Both the position numbers and the translations under genes were made by a program. The notes under the pieces are model-generated. The model saw only the letters and a program-made list of their open reading frames with translations. It did no database searches and was not told the DNA's origin. A stretch of 64,000 nucleotides of DNA from Arenibacterium halophilum (GTDB taxonomy: Bacteria > Pseudomonadota > Alphaproteobacteria > Rhodobacterales > Rhodobacteraceae), in NCBI RefSeq assembly GCF_005938225.1, contig NZ_VCPC01000003.1, forward strand, positions 124,001-188,000. The letters are read 5' to 3'. Positions 43,931 to 52,435 of the stretch are shown one piece after another. The first letter of the stretch is position 1; every line of letters starts with the position of its first letter.

Positions 43931-44040
43931 GGCATTGGTCCTGTGCACGTTACCCACAGGCCGCGTATACGGGCTGCGCCGGTCTTAGGGTAGGGGGTTT
44001 GACGTAGAGGCGCGCTTCGCTCTGGACGGGTGTAGGATTT

Positions 44041-44113
44041 TGAGTATTTGGACAAAGAAGAAGCACGGACCGGGCTGCGCGAATTCCCTGCTTCTTCTTT
44101 GTCCAAATACTCA
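44041..44113. terminator. 25-base perfect inverted repeat (long hairpin)
   Basis: Arms at 44041-44065 and 44089-44113 match perfectly over 25 bases around a 23-base spacer. The arms start TGAGTATTTGGACAAAG. It sits 30 bases after the stop of the SDR gene, the last gene of the minus-strand glycan operon, and 111 bases before rpe. No T run follows. It probably ends or protects that transcript; the core resembles the GAGTATTTG elements elsewhere in the window. Confidence 0.75.
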
Positions 44114-44142
44114 CCTGCGGAACGCCGCTGCGCAGGCGGGGC

Positions 44143-44913
44143 TTAGGGGTATGTCCGAGGCAGCCCCACGCGGGCGCGTCCCTCTTCCGTCTTGAGCGAG
44201 AAATCAGTGCCAAGGAAATCGTCGCCTCCGGGCCCGCACAAATAGGCCAGGCCGCGCGCGACCCATTCGGCGGGAATATGGACCGAGGGGTCCAACTGGC
44301 TGACCGGATTAAGCCCCGAGGCCTTGATCTGCACCTGCATGTCTGTCGCGACGGTGCCGGGGCTGAGGCCCATGATGCGCAGGCCCTTGTCGCGGTACTC
44401 CAGATCGGCGCCGCGGGTCAGGGACAGAACGGCGGCCTTGGAAGAGCAATAGTGTGTCCAGCCCTCCAGCACGCCGGTCGCCGCGCCCGAACTGATGTTG
44501 ATGATCGTGCCCGCGCCGCGCTTTTCCATACCCGGCAGGACCGCGCGCAGCCCGTGGTAGACGCCTTTCACGTTCACGTCGATCACCTGGTTCCAGCCCT
44601 CCGGGTCGCTGTCGCCCAGCCGCGCGATCGGGTCGATCAGACCTGCGTTGTTGATCAGGATATCGATAGGGCCGAAGTGGGCTTCGGCCTTTTCAAATGC
44701 GAGCCGGACATCGTTCCAATTCGCCACGTCGCATGTGAGAGCCAGGGCGCTGCCGCCTGCGGCCGTGATGTCATCTGCGATGGCTTTGATTTGCCCGCCA
44801 GAGCGGGCAATCAGGACGACGTTTGCCCCGTGTTCGGCAAAGTGGCGCGCGGTAGCGGCCCCGATTCCCCGGCTCGCGCCCGTGATGACTGCGGTTTTGT
44901 TGGCAAGGGTCAT
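44143..44913 (-). CDS. Short-chain dehydrogenase/reductase
   Basis: 256 residues, classical SDR. NAD(P) motif TGASRGIGAATARHF, NNAG, and the catalytic Ser-Tyr-Lys set (INISSGAATG, HYCSSKAAV). It oxidises or reduces an alcohol or ketone, possibly on a sugar or lipid intermediate. It is the last gene of the nine-gene minus-strand operon, 6 bases after the DUF1045 gene. No membrane segment. Substrate unknown. Confidence 0.9.
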   Translation of the reverse strand: MTLANKTAVITGASRGIGAATARHFAEHGANVVLIARSGGQIKAIADDITAAGGSALALTCDVANWNDVRLAFEKAEAHFGPIDILINNAGLIDPIARLGDSDPEGWNQVIDVNVKGVYHGLRAVLPGMEKRGAGTIINISSGAATGVLEGWTHYCSSKAAVLSLTRGADLEYRDKGLRIMGLSPGTVATDMQVQIKASGLNPVSQLDPSVHIPAEWVARGLAYLCGPGGDDFLGTDFSLKTEEGRARVGLPRTYP

Positions 44914-44919
44914 TTGGTC

Positions 44920-45630
44920 TTACTCCTGTTGCTTCGGTGGCTTCGGTCCTCCGGTAAGGCCGAACCGCTGGATGACGTGGAAGCGGCCATCAGGCGCTTC
45001 ACCCGCAAGGGCAATGTCGTCGATCCGGAACGGGCGTGGCAACCTGTCTGCCAGCGCCTGCTGTAGCACGTCATGGGTGTTGTCGCGCAGGGGTTGGTCC
45101 AACCGCCCGGTCAGTGTGATGTGAAATCGGAACTGTTCCAAGACATGAGGATAGCCCCATGTCACCAGGTTGCGCTCCTGCGCGGGGCCAAGGCCGGCGA
45201 CGCGGCGGCGGTCCAGTTCGGCATCCGACAAGGGCGCGCGAAATCCGTCGAGGCCGCGCATACAGTCGTCCGCCAAGGCATTCAGTTCGGTCGCATCCCC
45301 ATCCGGGCAGAGCGCGAAAAAGCGCCCAAGCCGGGCAAGCCCCAATCCAGCGGCGGTGGCTGGTGCGAGGGTTGCGGCAAGATCGGCGCAGGCGTTTTCC
45401 AGATGGTCACGGGTGGTGCCGCTGGCCAGACGGAAGGGCGCTTTCAGCGTGGCATGAAGCCCGTATTTGCGCGGCGTTTCCGTGATCTGGGGCACCGGAA
45501 CAGCGGTGTTCGGATGCGCGACCTCGCGGACCGAAATAGAATCCCAGCCCAGCCATGCGGTGCAGTAGCTCGCCCAATACTCGGCTTCTGGCGGGACATA
45601 GTAGACGGCGTAGCGCGTGAATCCTGTCAT
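44920..45630 (-). CDS. DUF1045 protein (2H phosphoesterase-like)
   Basis: 236 residues. Two histidine motifs, LHATLKAPFR (about residue 58) and FHITLTGRL (about 170), are the paired HxTx signatures of the 2H phosphoesterase fold. DUF1045 proteins are best known next to phosphonate (phn) genes, but no phn gene is seen here; instead it sits between a methyltransferase and an SDR in a glycan operon. It may open a cyclic phosphate or hydrolyse a phosphodiester. Overlaps the methyltransferase gene by 4 bases. Confidence 0.82.
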   Translation of the reverse strand: MTGFTRYAVYYVPPEAEYWASYCTAWLGWDSISVREVAHPNTAVPVPQITETPRKYGLHATLKAPFRLASGTTRDHLENACADLAATLAPATAAGLGLARLGRFFALCPDGDATELNALADDCMRGLDGFRAPLSDAELDRRRVAGLGPAQERNLVTWGYPHVLEQFRFHITLTGRLDQPLRDNTHDVLQQALADRLPRPFRIDDIALAGEAPDGRFHVIQRFGLTGGPKPPKQQE

Positions 45631-46103
45631 GCGCGATAGAACAGGTAGCGGTCGGGCGCGATGGTGTCGGGGCCTTGCAACTGGGTCATCCCGACGAGCG
45701 GCTGACCTGACACCACCATCCCGCCGGGGGCCATGACGGCGGCCAGATACGGGCTGAGCCTTGCCGCTTCGGCCACGTCCTGATCTTTCACGCCAAAGCC
45801 CAGATCGTAATGCGCCAGCGCGAATTGCGCGCCCTCGCGGGCCAGTTGCGTCAGCATCGGTTCGGCCTCGCCTTGCAGGAAATCCGCTTCTGGCGGAATG
45901 CAGGAAGGGTGGCAGTTCAGCGCGCGGTCGATCACCCGGATGCGGCGATCGGGCAGGATTTCGCGCAGGTGGTCGTAGGTGCGCCCGTTGCCCAGCCCAA
46001 GGTCAAGCACGTCGCCCAGGAGGTCTGATATGGCGTCGGCAGCCCAGTTCAGCCCGTCGCGTTGTGCGCCAAGACGGCGCAGCATCGAATCCAGTCGGCT
46101 CAT
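45627..46103 (-). CDS. Class I SAM-dependent methyltransferase
   Basis: 158 residues, small single-domain methyltransferase with motif I VLDLGLGNGRTYDHLREIL and PDRRIRVIDRAL. The C-terminal end (GGMVVSGQPL, PDRYLFYRA) closes the sheet. A paralogue at 61601-62095 shares GNGRTYDHLR, the NCHPS/SNPAS-TPPE region and overall size. ATG 46103 fits the start MSRLDSMLRRLG of that paralogue. It overlaps both neighbours by 4 bases. The acceptor is unknown. Confidence 0.85.
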   Translation of the reverse strand: MSRLDSMLRRLGAQRDGLNWAADAISDLLGDVLDLGLGNGRTYDHLREILPDRRIRVIDRALNCHPSCIPPEADFLQGEAEPMLTQLAREGAQFALAHYDLGFGVKDQDVAEAARLSPYLAAVMAPGGMVVSGQPLVGMTQLQGPDTIAPDRYLFYRA

Positions 46104-46888
46104 GCGGAATTTCCTTTGATTTGCGGCGCGTCGGCCCGCCACGATTGTACCGGTCCCTGCATCAGCCGGTCGATCAGGCGTTCGGTAAACTCCCAGATCG
46201 GGGTGTCATGCACAAGGTGGTGGGTCAGCAGGCCAAGCGGCTCGGCGGTATCAGTCTGGCCTTCGCGGCGCGACTTCAGCGCGGCGACAAGCCCTGCGAT
46301 CAGTTGCTCAGGTGGCACCAGAGAGCGGGTGCCGCGCCAGTCGATCACGTCGAGATGGGTGTTGACCGTGATCAGCCCCGGTGCGGCGGATTCCGTGGCG
46401 CGGGGGCCATAGGTTGACAGGAAGCGATACCCCATGTCGGCAAGCCCGGGCGCCAGATCAGGGCCGATCCGGTTCCACGGTGGGACGAACATCGGCGCAA
46501 CGGCCTCCTCGCCTCCCAGCAGTTGGCGCAGCCGCGTCAGCCCCTCGCGCGCATCCATCAACCGGTCGGGCAGCGGGCGCGAGGCGGCAAATTCGGCCCT
46601 CTTCTCGGTCGAAGGCGTATGGGCGCGGTGGGCCCATCCATGCACCACCGGCACCACGGAAGACGCAGCGGACAGCCGGTGCGCCAGCTCGGGCTGGGCC
46701 GTGGCAGGGATCACTGCAAGATGCAGCGGCAGGCCGTAGGATTCGGACAGCCCGATCAACCGGTCGAGCGGCGTAGTCGCAGCGATGGCATCGTCGTCGC
46801 GCCACCAGATCGGAATGCGCCGCCCTTCGTCGCGCCAGTTAGCCAGTTCGGTGTCCAGCGGGCTCCAGTTGATCTTAGGCAGGGTCAT
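46100..46888 (-). CDS. Polysaccharide deacetylase-like protein
   Basis: 262 residues. A carbohydrate esterase 4-like fold is suggested by WWRDDDAIAATTPLDRLI (metal-binding aspartates), LHLAVIPATA and the histidine motif VHGWAHRAHTPSTEKRAEF, plus APMFVPPWNRIGPDLA. No signal peptide is seen, so it may act on a cytoplasmic glycolipid or nucleotide-linked sugar. It lies between a glycosyltransferase and a methyltransferase, overlapping each by 4 bases. Deacetylation of an N-acetyl sugar is inferred. Confidence 0.8.
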   Translation of the reverse strand: MTLPKINWSPLDTELANWRDEGRRIPIWWRDDDAIAATTPLDRLIGLSESYGLPLHLAVIPATAQPELAHRLSAASSVVPVVHGWAHRAHTPSTEKRAEFAASRPLPDRLMDAREGLTRLRQLLGGEEAVAPMFVPPWNRIGPDLAPGLADMGYRFLSTYGPRATESAAPGLITVNTHLDVIDWRGTRSLVPPEQLIAGLVAALKSRREGQTDTAEPLGLLTHHLVHDTPIWEFTERLIDRLMQGPVQSWRADAPQIKGNSA

Positions 46889-48018
46889 AACGCGCGTGCC
46901 TCTGCCAGCCGCTCGGCGATGGCCACGCTGCTGGCGCCGCCGTCGCATCGTGGCCCTTCGCCTGAGCGGCGCGGCGTTGCGATTGCGCGGGTCACGGCCT
47001 CGGCCAGCGCCTTTCCCGACAGGTCGGCGCTGGTCAGCACCGAAACGGCGCCGGCGCGGGCAAGAGCGCGGGCACGCAGGGTTTGTTCCACCTCGGCGCC
47101 ATCGTCGAAGGGCACCACCACGGCGGGGCATCCGGTTTGCAGCAGGTCGAGCGCGGTGTTGTAGCCGCACATGCTGACCGAAGCTGCCGCCAGCGGCAGC
47201 ATCTGGCGGAAATCGGGGCGCGCCGGTTCGATGATGGCTGGGCTGTCGGGGTGGCTTGTGCGCAGCGCATCTGCCGCCCCGCCGCCAACCAGCAGGCGCC
47301 AGCGCAGATCGGGTGTGAGCTGTGCAGCGTCCAGCGCGGCCCGGAACAGGGGTTGCCCAACGCGGCCACCCCCGGCGCTGACCAGAATTTCACCGTGGCC
47401 CGCGCCAGCAGGATGGGGCGCGGGCGGTGGCGGGGCCACAAAGCCGGTGTAGTGCAGCATGGGGCGCAAGTGGTCGTTCATGGGCCAACTCGCATCCAGC
47501 CGGACCAGTGCCGGGTCGGAATGCACAAGCACGCCGTCGTAATGCTCGTCCAGCCACGCCTGCGTCTGGTCTGCCTTGGCCGGGGACGACGGCGGCGCAA
47601 GGATGTCGCGGACCGAGGCCAGCACCACCGGCCGCCGTGCCATCCGCGCAGCCGCTGACAGCAGCGCCAGAAATTCCTGCCGCAGCATCCGGCGGCCAAA
47701 GGGGAACAGCTCGGTGATCAGCACATCGGGGGAAAACCCGAGTAGCGTCGCCACCAACCGCGACCGGCGCGCATCATGGCAGGTTGCATCGGCGGGTTGG
47801 TCACCCACCGTCAGCAGGCGTGCGAAATCGGTGCCGTCCGAGCGCAAAGGCGGCAGTTGCACGACGTCGAGCCCTGACAGGTCAAGCTGGGGTGCGGGAA
47901 ATCCGCCCGAGACCAGCCGCACGGCGTGGCCTTCGGACTGAAACGCGCGCGTCAAGGTGGCCGCCCGCGCCAAATGGCCGGTGCCCAGCAGATGCGTGGT
48001 GACGATCAGAACCTTCAT
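46885..48018 (-). CDS. Glycosyltransferase, MurG-like (GT-B)
   Basis: 377 residues. The N-terminal domain starts VLIVTTHLLGTGHLARAATL, a glycine/histidine loop like MurG and family 28; the C-terminal domain has ILVSAGGGRVGQPLF and the nucleotide-sugar site CGYNTALDLLQTGCPAVVVPF. It likely transfers a sugar from a nucleotide donor to a lipid or glycan. Within the operon it lies between the histidine phosphatase and the deacetylase genes (4-base overlaps). It resembles the first gene of the operon, so the two may be related. Acceptor unknown. Confidence 0.85.
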   Translation of the reverse strand: MKVLIVTTHLLGTGHLARAATLTRAFQSEGHAVRLVSGGFPAPQLDLSGLDVVQLPPLRSDGTDFARLLTVGDQPADATCHDARRSRLVATLLGFSPDVLITELFPFGRRMLRQEFLALLSAAARMARRPVVLASVRDILAPPSSPAKADQTQAWLDEHYDGVLVHSDPALVRLDASWPMNDHLRPMLHYTGFVAPPPPAPHPAGAGHGEILVSAGGGRVGQPLFRAALDAAQLTPDLRWRLLVGGGAADALRTSHPDSPAIIEPARPDFRQMLPLAAASVSMCGYNTALDLLQTGCPAVVVPFDDGAEVEQTLRARALARAGAVSVLTSADLSGKALAEAVTRAIATPRRSGEGPRCDGGASSVAIAERLAEARAL

Positions 48019-48602
48019 GCGGCGCCTTTCGGGACAAGCCGGACCGGATCGCCCAGCGGCACAAGGCCGATTTCGGTGATCTCGATCAGGTACAGCCTGT
48101 TGCGTTTGATGGCAAATGGGGCCGGGCCGTCAAAATTCCAACCGTGTGCGCGGGCGAGCAGCACGCGCATCACGCCAATGTGGCATACGGCCACCGCGTC
48201 GCCCGTCAGGTGTGCCAGCCAAGGCTGTAACCGGCTCAGGACCGCGCGCGGGGGTTCGCCCTCGGGCGGGCAATAGTCCCAGCCCCAATCCTCAATATGG
48301 CGGAAGCCGCTAGCCGGATCGGCGGCAAGCTCGGTGCCGTGCTGTCCCTCCCATGCGCCCCAGTTCATTTCGATCAGCGCCGGGTCGGTCTGCGGTTCAC
48401 GCGCGGCGACCAGCCTTGCGGTGTCAAACGCGCGGGCCAGCGGGCTGGACCACAGCGCCGCGCGATCCCAGGGCGCGGGCAGCGCCAGCGCGGCCAGATC
48501 GGTTCGGGCTTCGGCGTCCAGCGCGATGTCGCTGCGGCCCTGGATGCGGCCTGCCCGGTTCCACGGCGTATGCCCGTGTCGCAGCAGGGCAAGCCGGGTC
48601 AT
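48015..48602 (-). CDS. Histidine phosphatase family protein
   Basis: 195 residues with the RHG signature near the start (LALLRHGHTPWNRAGRIQG) and the second catalytic histidine in AVCHIGVMRVLL; ALIEMNWGAWEG supplies the acid-base segment. The family removes phosphate from small metabolites. Among glycosyltransferases it might dephosphorylate a sugar phosphate or lipid phosphate. Overlaps on both sides are 4 bases. ATG 48602 is fixed by the overlap. Confidence 0.9.
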   Translation of the reverse strand: MTRLALLRHGHTPWNRAGRIQGRSDIALDAEARTDLAALALPAPWDRAALWSSPLARAFDTARLVAAREPQTDPALIEMNWGAWEGQHGTELAADPASGFRHIEDWGWDYCPPEGEPPRAVLSRLQPWLAHLTGDAVAVCHIGVMRVLLARAHGWNFDGPAPFAIKRNRLYLIEITEIGLVPLGDPVRLVPKGAA

Positions 48603-49675
48603 GTGGGCGCCCCCACAAAGCGCGAGAGTTCGCTGTTCAGTGTCGTCACGGCGCTGCCGATCAGGTGGTACTCGCGGATGTGGCGGACGGCGGCGGCGCC
48701 CTGCGCGGCGCGGGCGGTGGGATCGGCCAGCAGGGCGTTGACATGCCGCGCCAAACCTGCGGCACCCGCATCTACCGCCGGATAGTTCCCGGGTTCCAGC
48801 ACCTCGCGCACGCCGGGACGGTCTTGTGCGACAACGGGCAGCCCTGCCGCCTGCGCTTCCAGATACACCATGCCGAAGGCTTCGTTCACCCCGGGCCACA
48901 GGAACAATGCGGCGCGGGCGTAGGCGGCGGCCATCTCCTCGGCACTCAGCGCGCCAAGGAACCGCGCACGGTCGCCCAGCAGCGCCTCGACCTGCGGGCG
49001 GGCAGGGCCGTCGCCGGCAACCTCGACCGGGGTGCCCGTGGGGATCAGCGCCAGCGTCTGCGCGATCAGCCGGTACGACTCGAACTTGTCACCCGGGCGC
49101 ATCATCCCGGCGCAGAGGACCGGCGCATCAGGCCCGCGCGACGGGACCGGGGGGAGTTCGGCCTGCGGCAGGAAGGGGCGCAGGTGCACCACGCGCTGTC
49201 TGTCGGGGCGGTCGCGCAACAGCGCTTCTCCGTCACGTTCGGTCAGATGAAAGATGGTGTTGGCCGCATCGCAGGCGGCTTCGGCCCGCGCGGCGAACTG
49301 CGCCCAAGGCCCGGTCAGCCGTTTGCGGGCGCGCGTCGCCTCTATCAGCAGATAGGGAAGGCCAAGCCGCGCGCAAACGGCGGGGCCAATCAGATCGGGC
49401 GCCTTGTAATAGCTGTGATAGGTGATCCACGCGGCAAAACCGCTGTCGCGCAGCGCATCGGTCACGCGATCCACCTCGGCCTCGGCTGCGGCGATCAGCT
49501 CGGCCTGCCGCTCCGGGTCGCCTTTGCCATCACGGCTGGTGAAACGCGACGCCACGTCCACGCGATGCCCGCCTGCGCCCAGTGCCGCGATCAAAGCGCG
49601 CGCCATCTGCCGATCGCCCGAGACCACGGGATGATCGGGCGGTTTCATGGGCGCGTAAAAGGCCAGCCGGGCCAA
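48599..49675 (-). CDS. Glycosyltransferase family 4 protein
   Basis: 358 residues, GT-B fold. The C-terminal donor site has GVNEAFGMVYLEAQAAGLPVVAQDRPGV, the E-x7-E-like motif of GT4, and CAGMMRPGDKFESY begins the second domain. The N-terminal part starts LAFYAPMKPPDHPVVSGDRQMARAL. Cytoplasmic or membrane-associated. Three bases separate it from the preceding GT4 gene. Sugar and acceptor unknown. Confidence 0.9.
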   Translation of the reverse strand: MARLAFYAPMKPPDHPVVSGDRQMARALIAALGAGGHRVDVASRFTSRDGKGDPERQAELIAAAEAEVDRVTDALRDSGFAAWITYHSYYKAPDLIGPAVCARLGLPYLLIEATRARKRLTGPWAQFAARAEAACDAANTIFHLTERDGEALLRDRPDRQRVVHLRPFLPQAELPPVPSRGPDAPVLCAGMMRPGDKFESYRLIAQTLALIPTGTPVEVAGDGPARPQVEALLGDRARFLGALSAEEMAAAYARAALFLWPGVNEAFGMVYLEAQAAGLPVVAQDRPGVREVLEPGNYPAVDAGAAGLARHVNALLADPTARAAQGAAAVRHIREYHLIGSAVTTLNSELSRFVGAPT

Positions 49676-49678
49676 ACG

Positions 49679-50929
49679 TTAGGCGCCTGTCAGCGCTGTC
49701 AGCCGTTCGGACAGGCGGCGCAACCCCGGTTCTGCCCCGAAATCGCTGCGCAGCCGGTCCAATGCGGCGTCGGCCATGGCGCGGGCATCGTCGGGGTTTT
49801 CGGCCATCCAGGCGATGGCATCGGCCAAATCCTGCGGCCGGTCGCTGGCCAGCAGCCCTTGGGTACCGCTTTCGATGAACTCGGGTATCGCGGAAATTGC
49901 CGTCGACAGGATCGGCAGCTTCTGCGAGGCGGCCTCCATCAGCACATTGGGCAGCCCGTCGCGGTCGCCGTTGATCGCGATGCGGCTGGGCAGCACGAAC
50001 AGATCGGAGGCGCGCATTGCCTCGATCACCTCTGGCTGGGTCAGCGGCCCGCGCCACGTGATCCGATCAGTTATTTCGCCCTTGGCGGCCATGTCGCGCA
50101 TCTGGTCCTTCAATTCGCCCCCGCCGATATGCGTCCAGCGCCAGTCCAGCGTATCGGGTAGCATCGACAACGCCGCGATCAGCCGGTCGAAGCCTTTTTT
50201 CTCGACCAGACGTCCGACGGAGACCAGATGGATCGGGTCGCCGGGCGCGCGCTTGGGCCGCTCGGGTGGTGCGGGAAAACGCGACAGATCGAGCCCGTGA
50301 TAGATCAGGTCTATCCGGTCGGGGTCGGTGGCCAGATCGCGCAGCGTATCGGCCCCGAAGGCCGTGCAGGTGGCGCCGAAGGTCGCGCCCGTGGCGTCGC
50401 CCGCCATCTTTTCGCGCAATTCCCAATCGGGCGAAGTCCAGATATCCTTGGCGTGGGCCGAAAACGCCCAAGGGATACCCAGCATCACGGCGGCATAGCG
50501 CGCCACGGTCGACGGCGTGTGAAGGAAATGGGAATAGATCGCGCGCGTTCCGGCGGGCAATTCGGTGGCCAGAACACAGGCCTGCCCAAAGCGGCGCACC
50601 CGGTTGCGGGTCCGGTCGCGGGCGAAATCGGCACGCCAGATGCGCCGCGCCTCGGCGAAACCAGGCAGGCGGCGGGCGGCGCGATAGGCGGCCAGCACGC
50701 GGGCTGTTTCGCTGCGCAGGTATTCAGGCAGATAATGCACCGGGGCGGTTATCTTGTCATGCAGCGGGTGCGTTTTGGTATCGGTCGGGTGGCGCAGCGA
50801 CCAGATCGCGAAATCGTGGCCCATGTCCTGCAATCCGGCCAGTTCCTGCGCGATGAAGGTTTCCGACAGGCGCGGCCAGCCCTTTACCACCACGGCAAGC
50901 GCAGGGCCGTTTGCGGGCGTATCGCTCAT
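49679..50929 (-). CDS. Glycosyltransferase family 4 protein
   Basis: 416 residues, GT-B fold with SVGRLVEKKGFDRLIAAL at the start of the donor domain and GLPNVLMEAASQKLPILSTAISAIPEFI as the E-x7-E region. The N-terminal part (VVVKGWPRLSETFIAQELAGL) is typical for enzymes making exopolysaccharide or glycolipid, such as colanic-acid-type transferases. Overlaps the first operon gene by 4 bases. Substrates unknown. Confidence 0.92.
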   Translation of the reverse strand: MSDTPANGPALAVVVKGWPRLSETFIAQELAGLQDMGHDFAIWSLRHPTDTKTHPLHDKITAPVHYLPEYLRSETARVLAAYRAARRLPGFAEARRIWRADFARDRTRNRVRRFGQACVLATELPAGTRAIYSHFLHTPSTVARYAAVMLGIPWAFSAHAKDIWTSPDWELREKMAGDATGATFGATCTAFGADTLRDLATDPDRIDLIYHGLDLSRFPAPPERPKRAPGDPIHLVSVGRLVEKKGFDRLIAALSMLPDTLDWRWTHIGGGELKDQMRDMAAKGEITDRITWRGPLTQPEVIEAMRASDLFVLPSRIAINGDRDGLPNVLMEAASQKLPILSTAISAIPEFIESGTQGLLASDRPQDLADAIAWMAENPDDARAMADAALDRLRSDFGAEPGLRRLSERLTALTGA

Positions 50930-52134
50930 TCCGCGGCCTGACCGGCAGCACGGCCACCCAGCAGCGCGGATATCCGGGTGGTCACATAGTCCAGCCCGTC
51001 CAGAAGTCCGTCGGTGATCGCCTGGCTTGGCAGCGCCTGTTCGGGCAGGCGGCGGATCGCGGCGATCATCGCCTCGGGGGTCAGCCCGTCGCGGGTTTCG
51101 TCCAGCATACTTATCAGGCCCAGCTTTTCCGCCCGGGCGGCGCGGATATACTGTTCCAGCCGGGGCACGGTGCGCGGCACGATCAGCGCGCGCTGATCGA
51201 AGGACAGCACCTCGCAGAAGGTGTTGTAACCACCCATGCAGATCACGCCCTGCGCATGCGCAAACAGCGTTTCGATCTGGGATTCAAAGCCCACGGCGGT
51301 GACGCGGCCATCAAGTGCCTCGACCCGTTCTTCAAACGCGGCGCGGGTGTCGCCCGACAGGAACGGCCCGTAGACCAGCACCGCGCGCGGACTAAGGCCC
51401 GGATCCTGCTCGTATGCCGACAAGACAAGGTTTACCATCGCCTGCCCGTCGCCGCCGCCCCCCGGCGTGACAAGGATATAGGGTTGCTCGGGCGGCTCTG
51501 CGGTGGATTGCAGGCTCCGGCGCAGATAACCTGTCCAATGCATCCGGGCGCGCGCGGCAGAAGACAGCGGCAGGCCATCCGTGGGGTCGTAGATCGATTT
51601 CAGACCATAGACCCATGTTTCGTGATAATATTTCTCGGTCGCCTCAACCGCGTTCTTGCGCGCCCACTCGGCGGCCAGCACCTCGGGTTCGTCCAGCACA
51701 TCGCGCAGGCCCAGCACCATCCGTGCGTCGCCGCGACGCGCCAGCATATCGAGCGTCGGCACCAGTTCGCCACGAAAGCCGGTTGGCTCTTTGTCAACGA
51801 TCAGGACGTCGGGCTGATACTGCTCGGCCGTGGACCGGATCAGCCCGGCGCGCAGGTCGGTGGTTTCTTCGATGGTCATGCCCATGGTCTGGCTGACATA
51901 GGACCCGTCGCGCCGTTTCGTCACCCCGGGCAAGCGAACGTGATCGACGCGGCGCGGGAAATCGAACCGCCCGGCCACGGGAGAGCCCGTCAGGATCAGC
52001 GCCGAGGCATCCGGGTTGGCTTCGGTGATCGCCTGCGCCAAGGCGCGCGACCGGCGCAGGTGGCCAAGCCCAAAGGTGTCGTGGCTGTATAGCATGATGC
52101 GCGGCCGTCGGGGCGCGGTGCTGTCCGGACTCAT
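50926..52134 (-). CDS. Predicted glycosyltransferase (GT-B, family 28-like)
   Basis: 402 residues. N-terminal loop MLYSHDTFGLGHLRRSRALA, then ILVTPGGGGDGQAMVN and the donor site GVICMGGYNTFCEVLSFDQRALIVPR. It resembles COG4671-type predicted glycosyltransferases and the second MurG-like enzyme of this operon. It is the first gene of the nine-gene run. ATG 52134 is chosen because the fold begins right after it; the frame stays open further left without conserved content. No good ribosome site is visible. Activity inferred from fold. Confidence 0.85.
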   Translation of the reverse strand: MSPDSTAPRRPRIMLYSHDTFGLGHLRRSRALAQAITEANPDASALILTGSPVAGRFDFPRRVDHVRLPGVTKRRDGSYVSQTMGMTIEETTDLRAGLIRSTAEQYQPDVLIVDKEPTGFRGELVPTLDMLARRGDARMVLGLRDVLDEPEVLAAEWARKNAVEATEKYYHETWVYGLKSIYDPTDGLPLSSAARARMHWTGYLRRSLQSTAEPPEQPYILVTPGGGGDGQAMVNLVLSAYEQDPGLSPRAVLVYGPFLSGDTRAAFEERVEALDGRVTAVGFESQIETLFAHAQGVICMGGYNTFCEVLSFDQRALIVPRTVPRLEQYIRAARAEKLGLISMLDETRDGLTPEAMIAAIRRLPEQALPSQAITDGLLDGLDYVTTRISALLGGRAAGQAAE

Positions 52135-52435
52135 CTCAGATAAATCCCGGGAACCGGGCGCCGCCCGCGTGACAAGGTGTGCGTGCCGTCCACTGTCTGC
52201 CCCCACGTCGTTCAGACGTCTTGCGTTCCCTTGGCCGACCATTGCAGCAACGGTCGGCACCGTCCTTTCCGTGGTACTGAAAATCGAACCTGTTGGAAAT
52301 ACGAAACTGGTGCATCGAAGCACACCCTGTGTGGCGTGGGAGAGATATGTGCGCTGACGCGGCGTTAGGCGATTGCACGGTGGATTCCGGGCGGCTAGCC
52401 TTTGTCCGGATCGCCCGAGCCCGCCGGAGACGCCG
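52135..52435. other. Intergenic region between glycan operon and mscS-like gene
   Basis: 301 bases between divergent genes, expected to hold both promoters. I see the palindrome AGACGTCT (near 52216) and the run TGAAAATCGAACC, but no convincing -35/-10 pair and no gene. The frame of the first glycosyltransferase stays open through it on the minus strand without conserved content. Confidence 0.4.
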
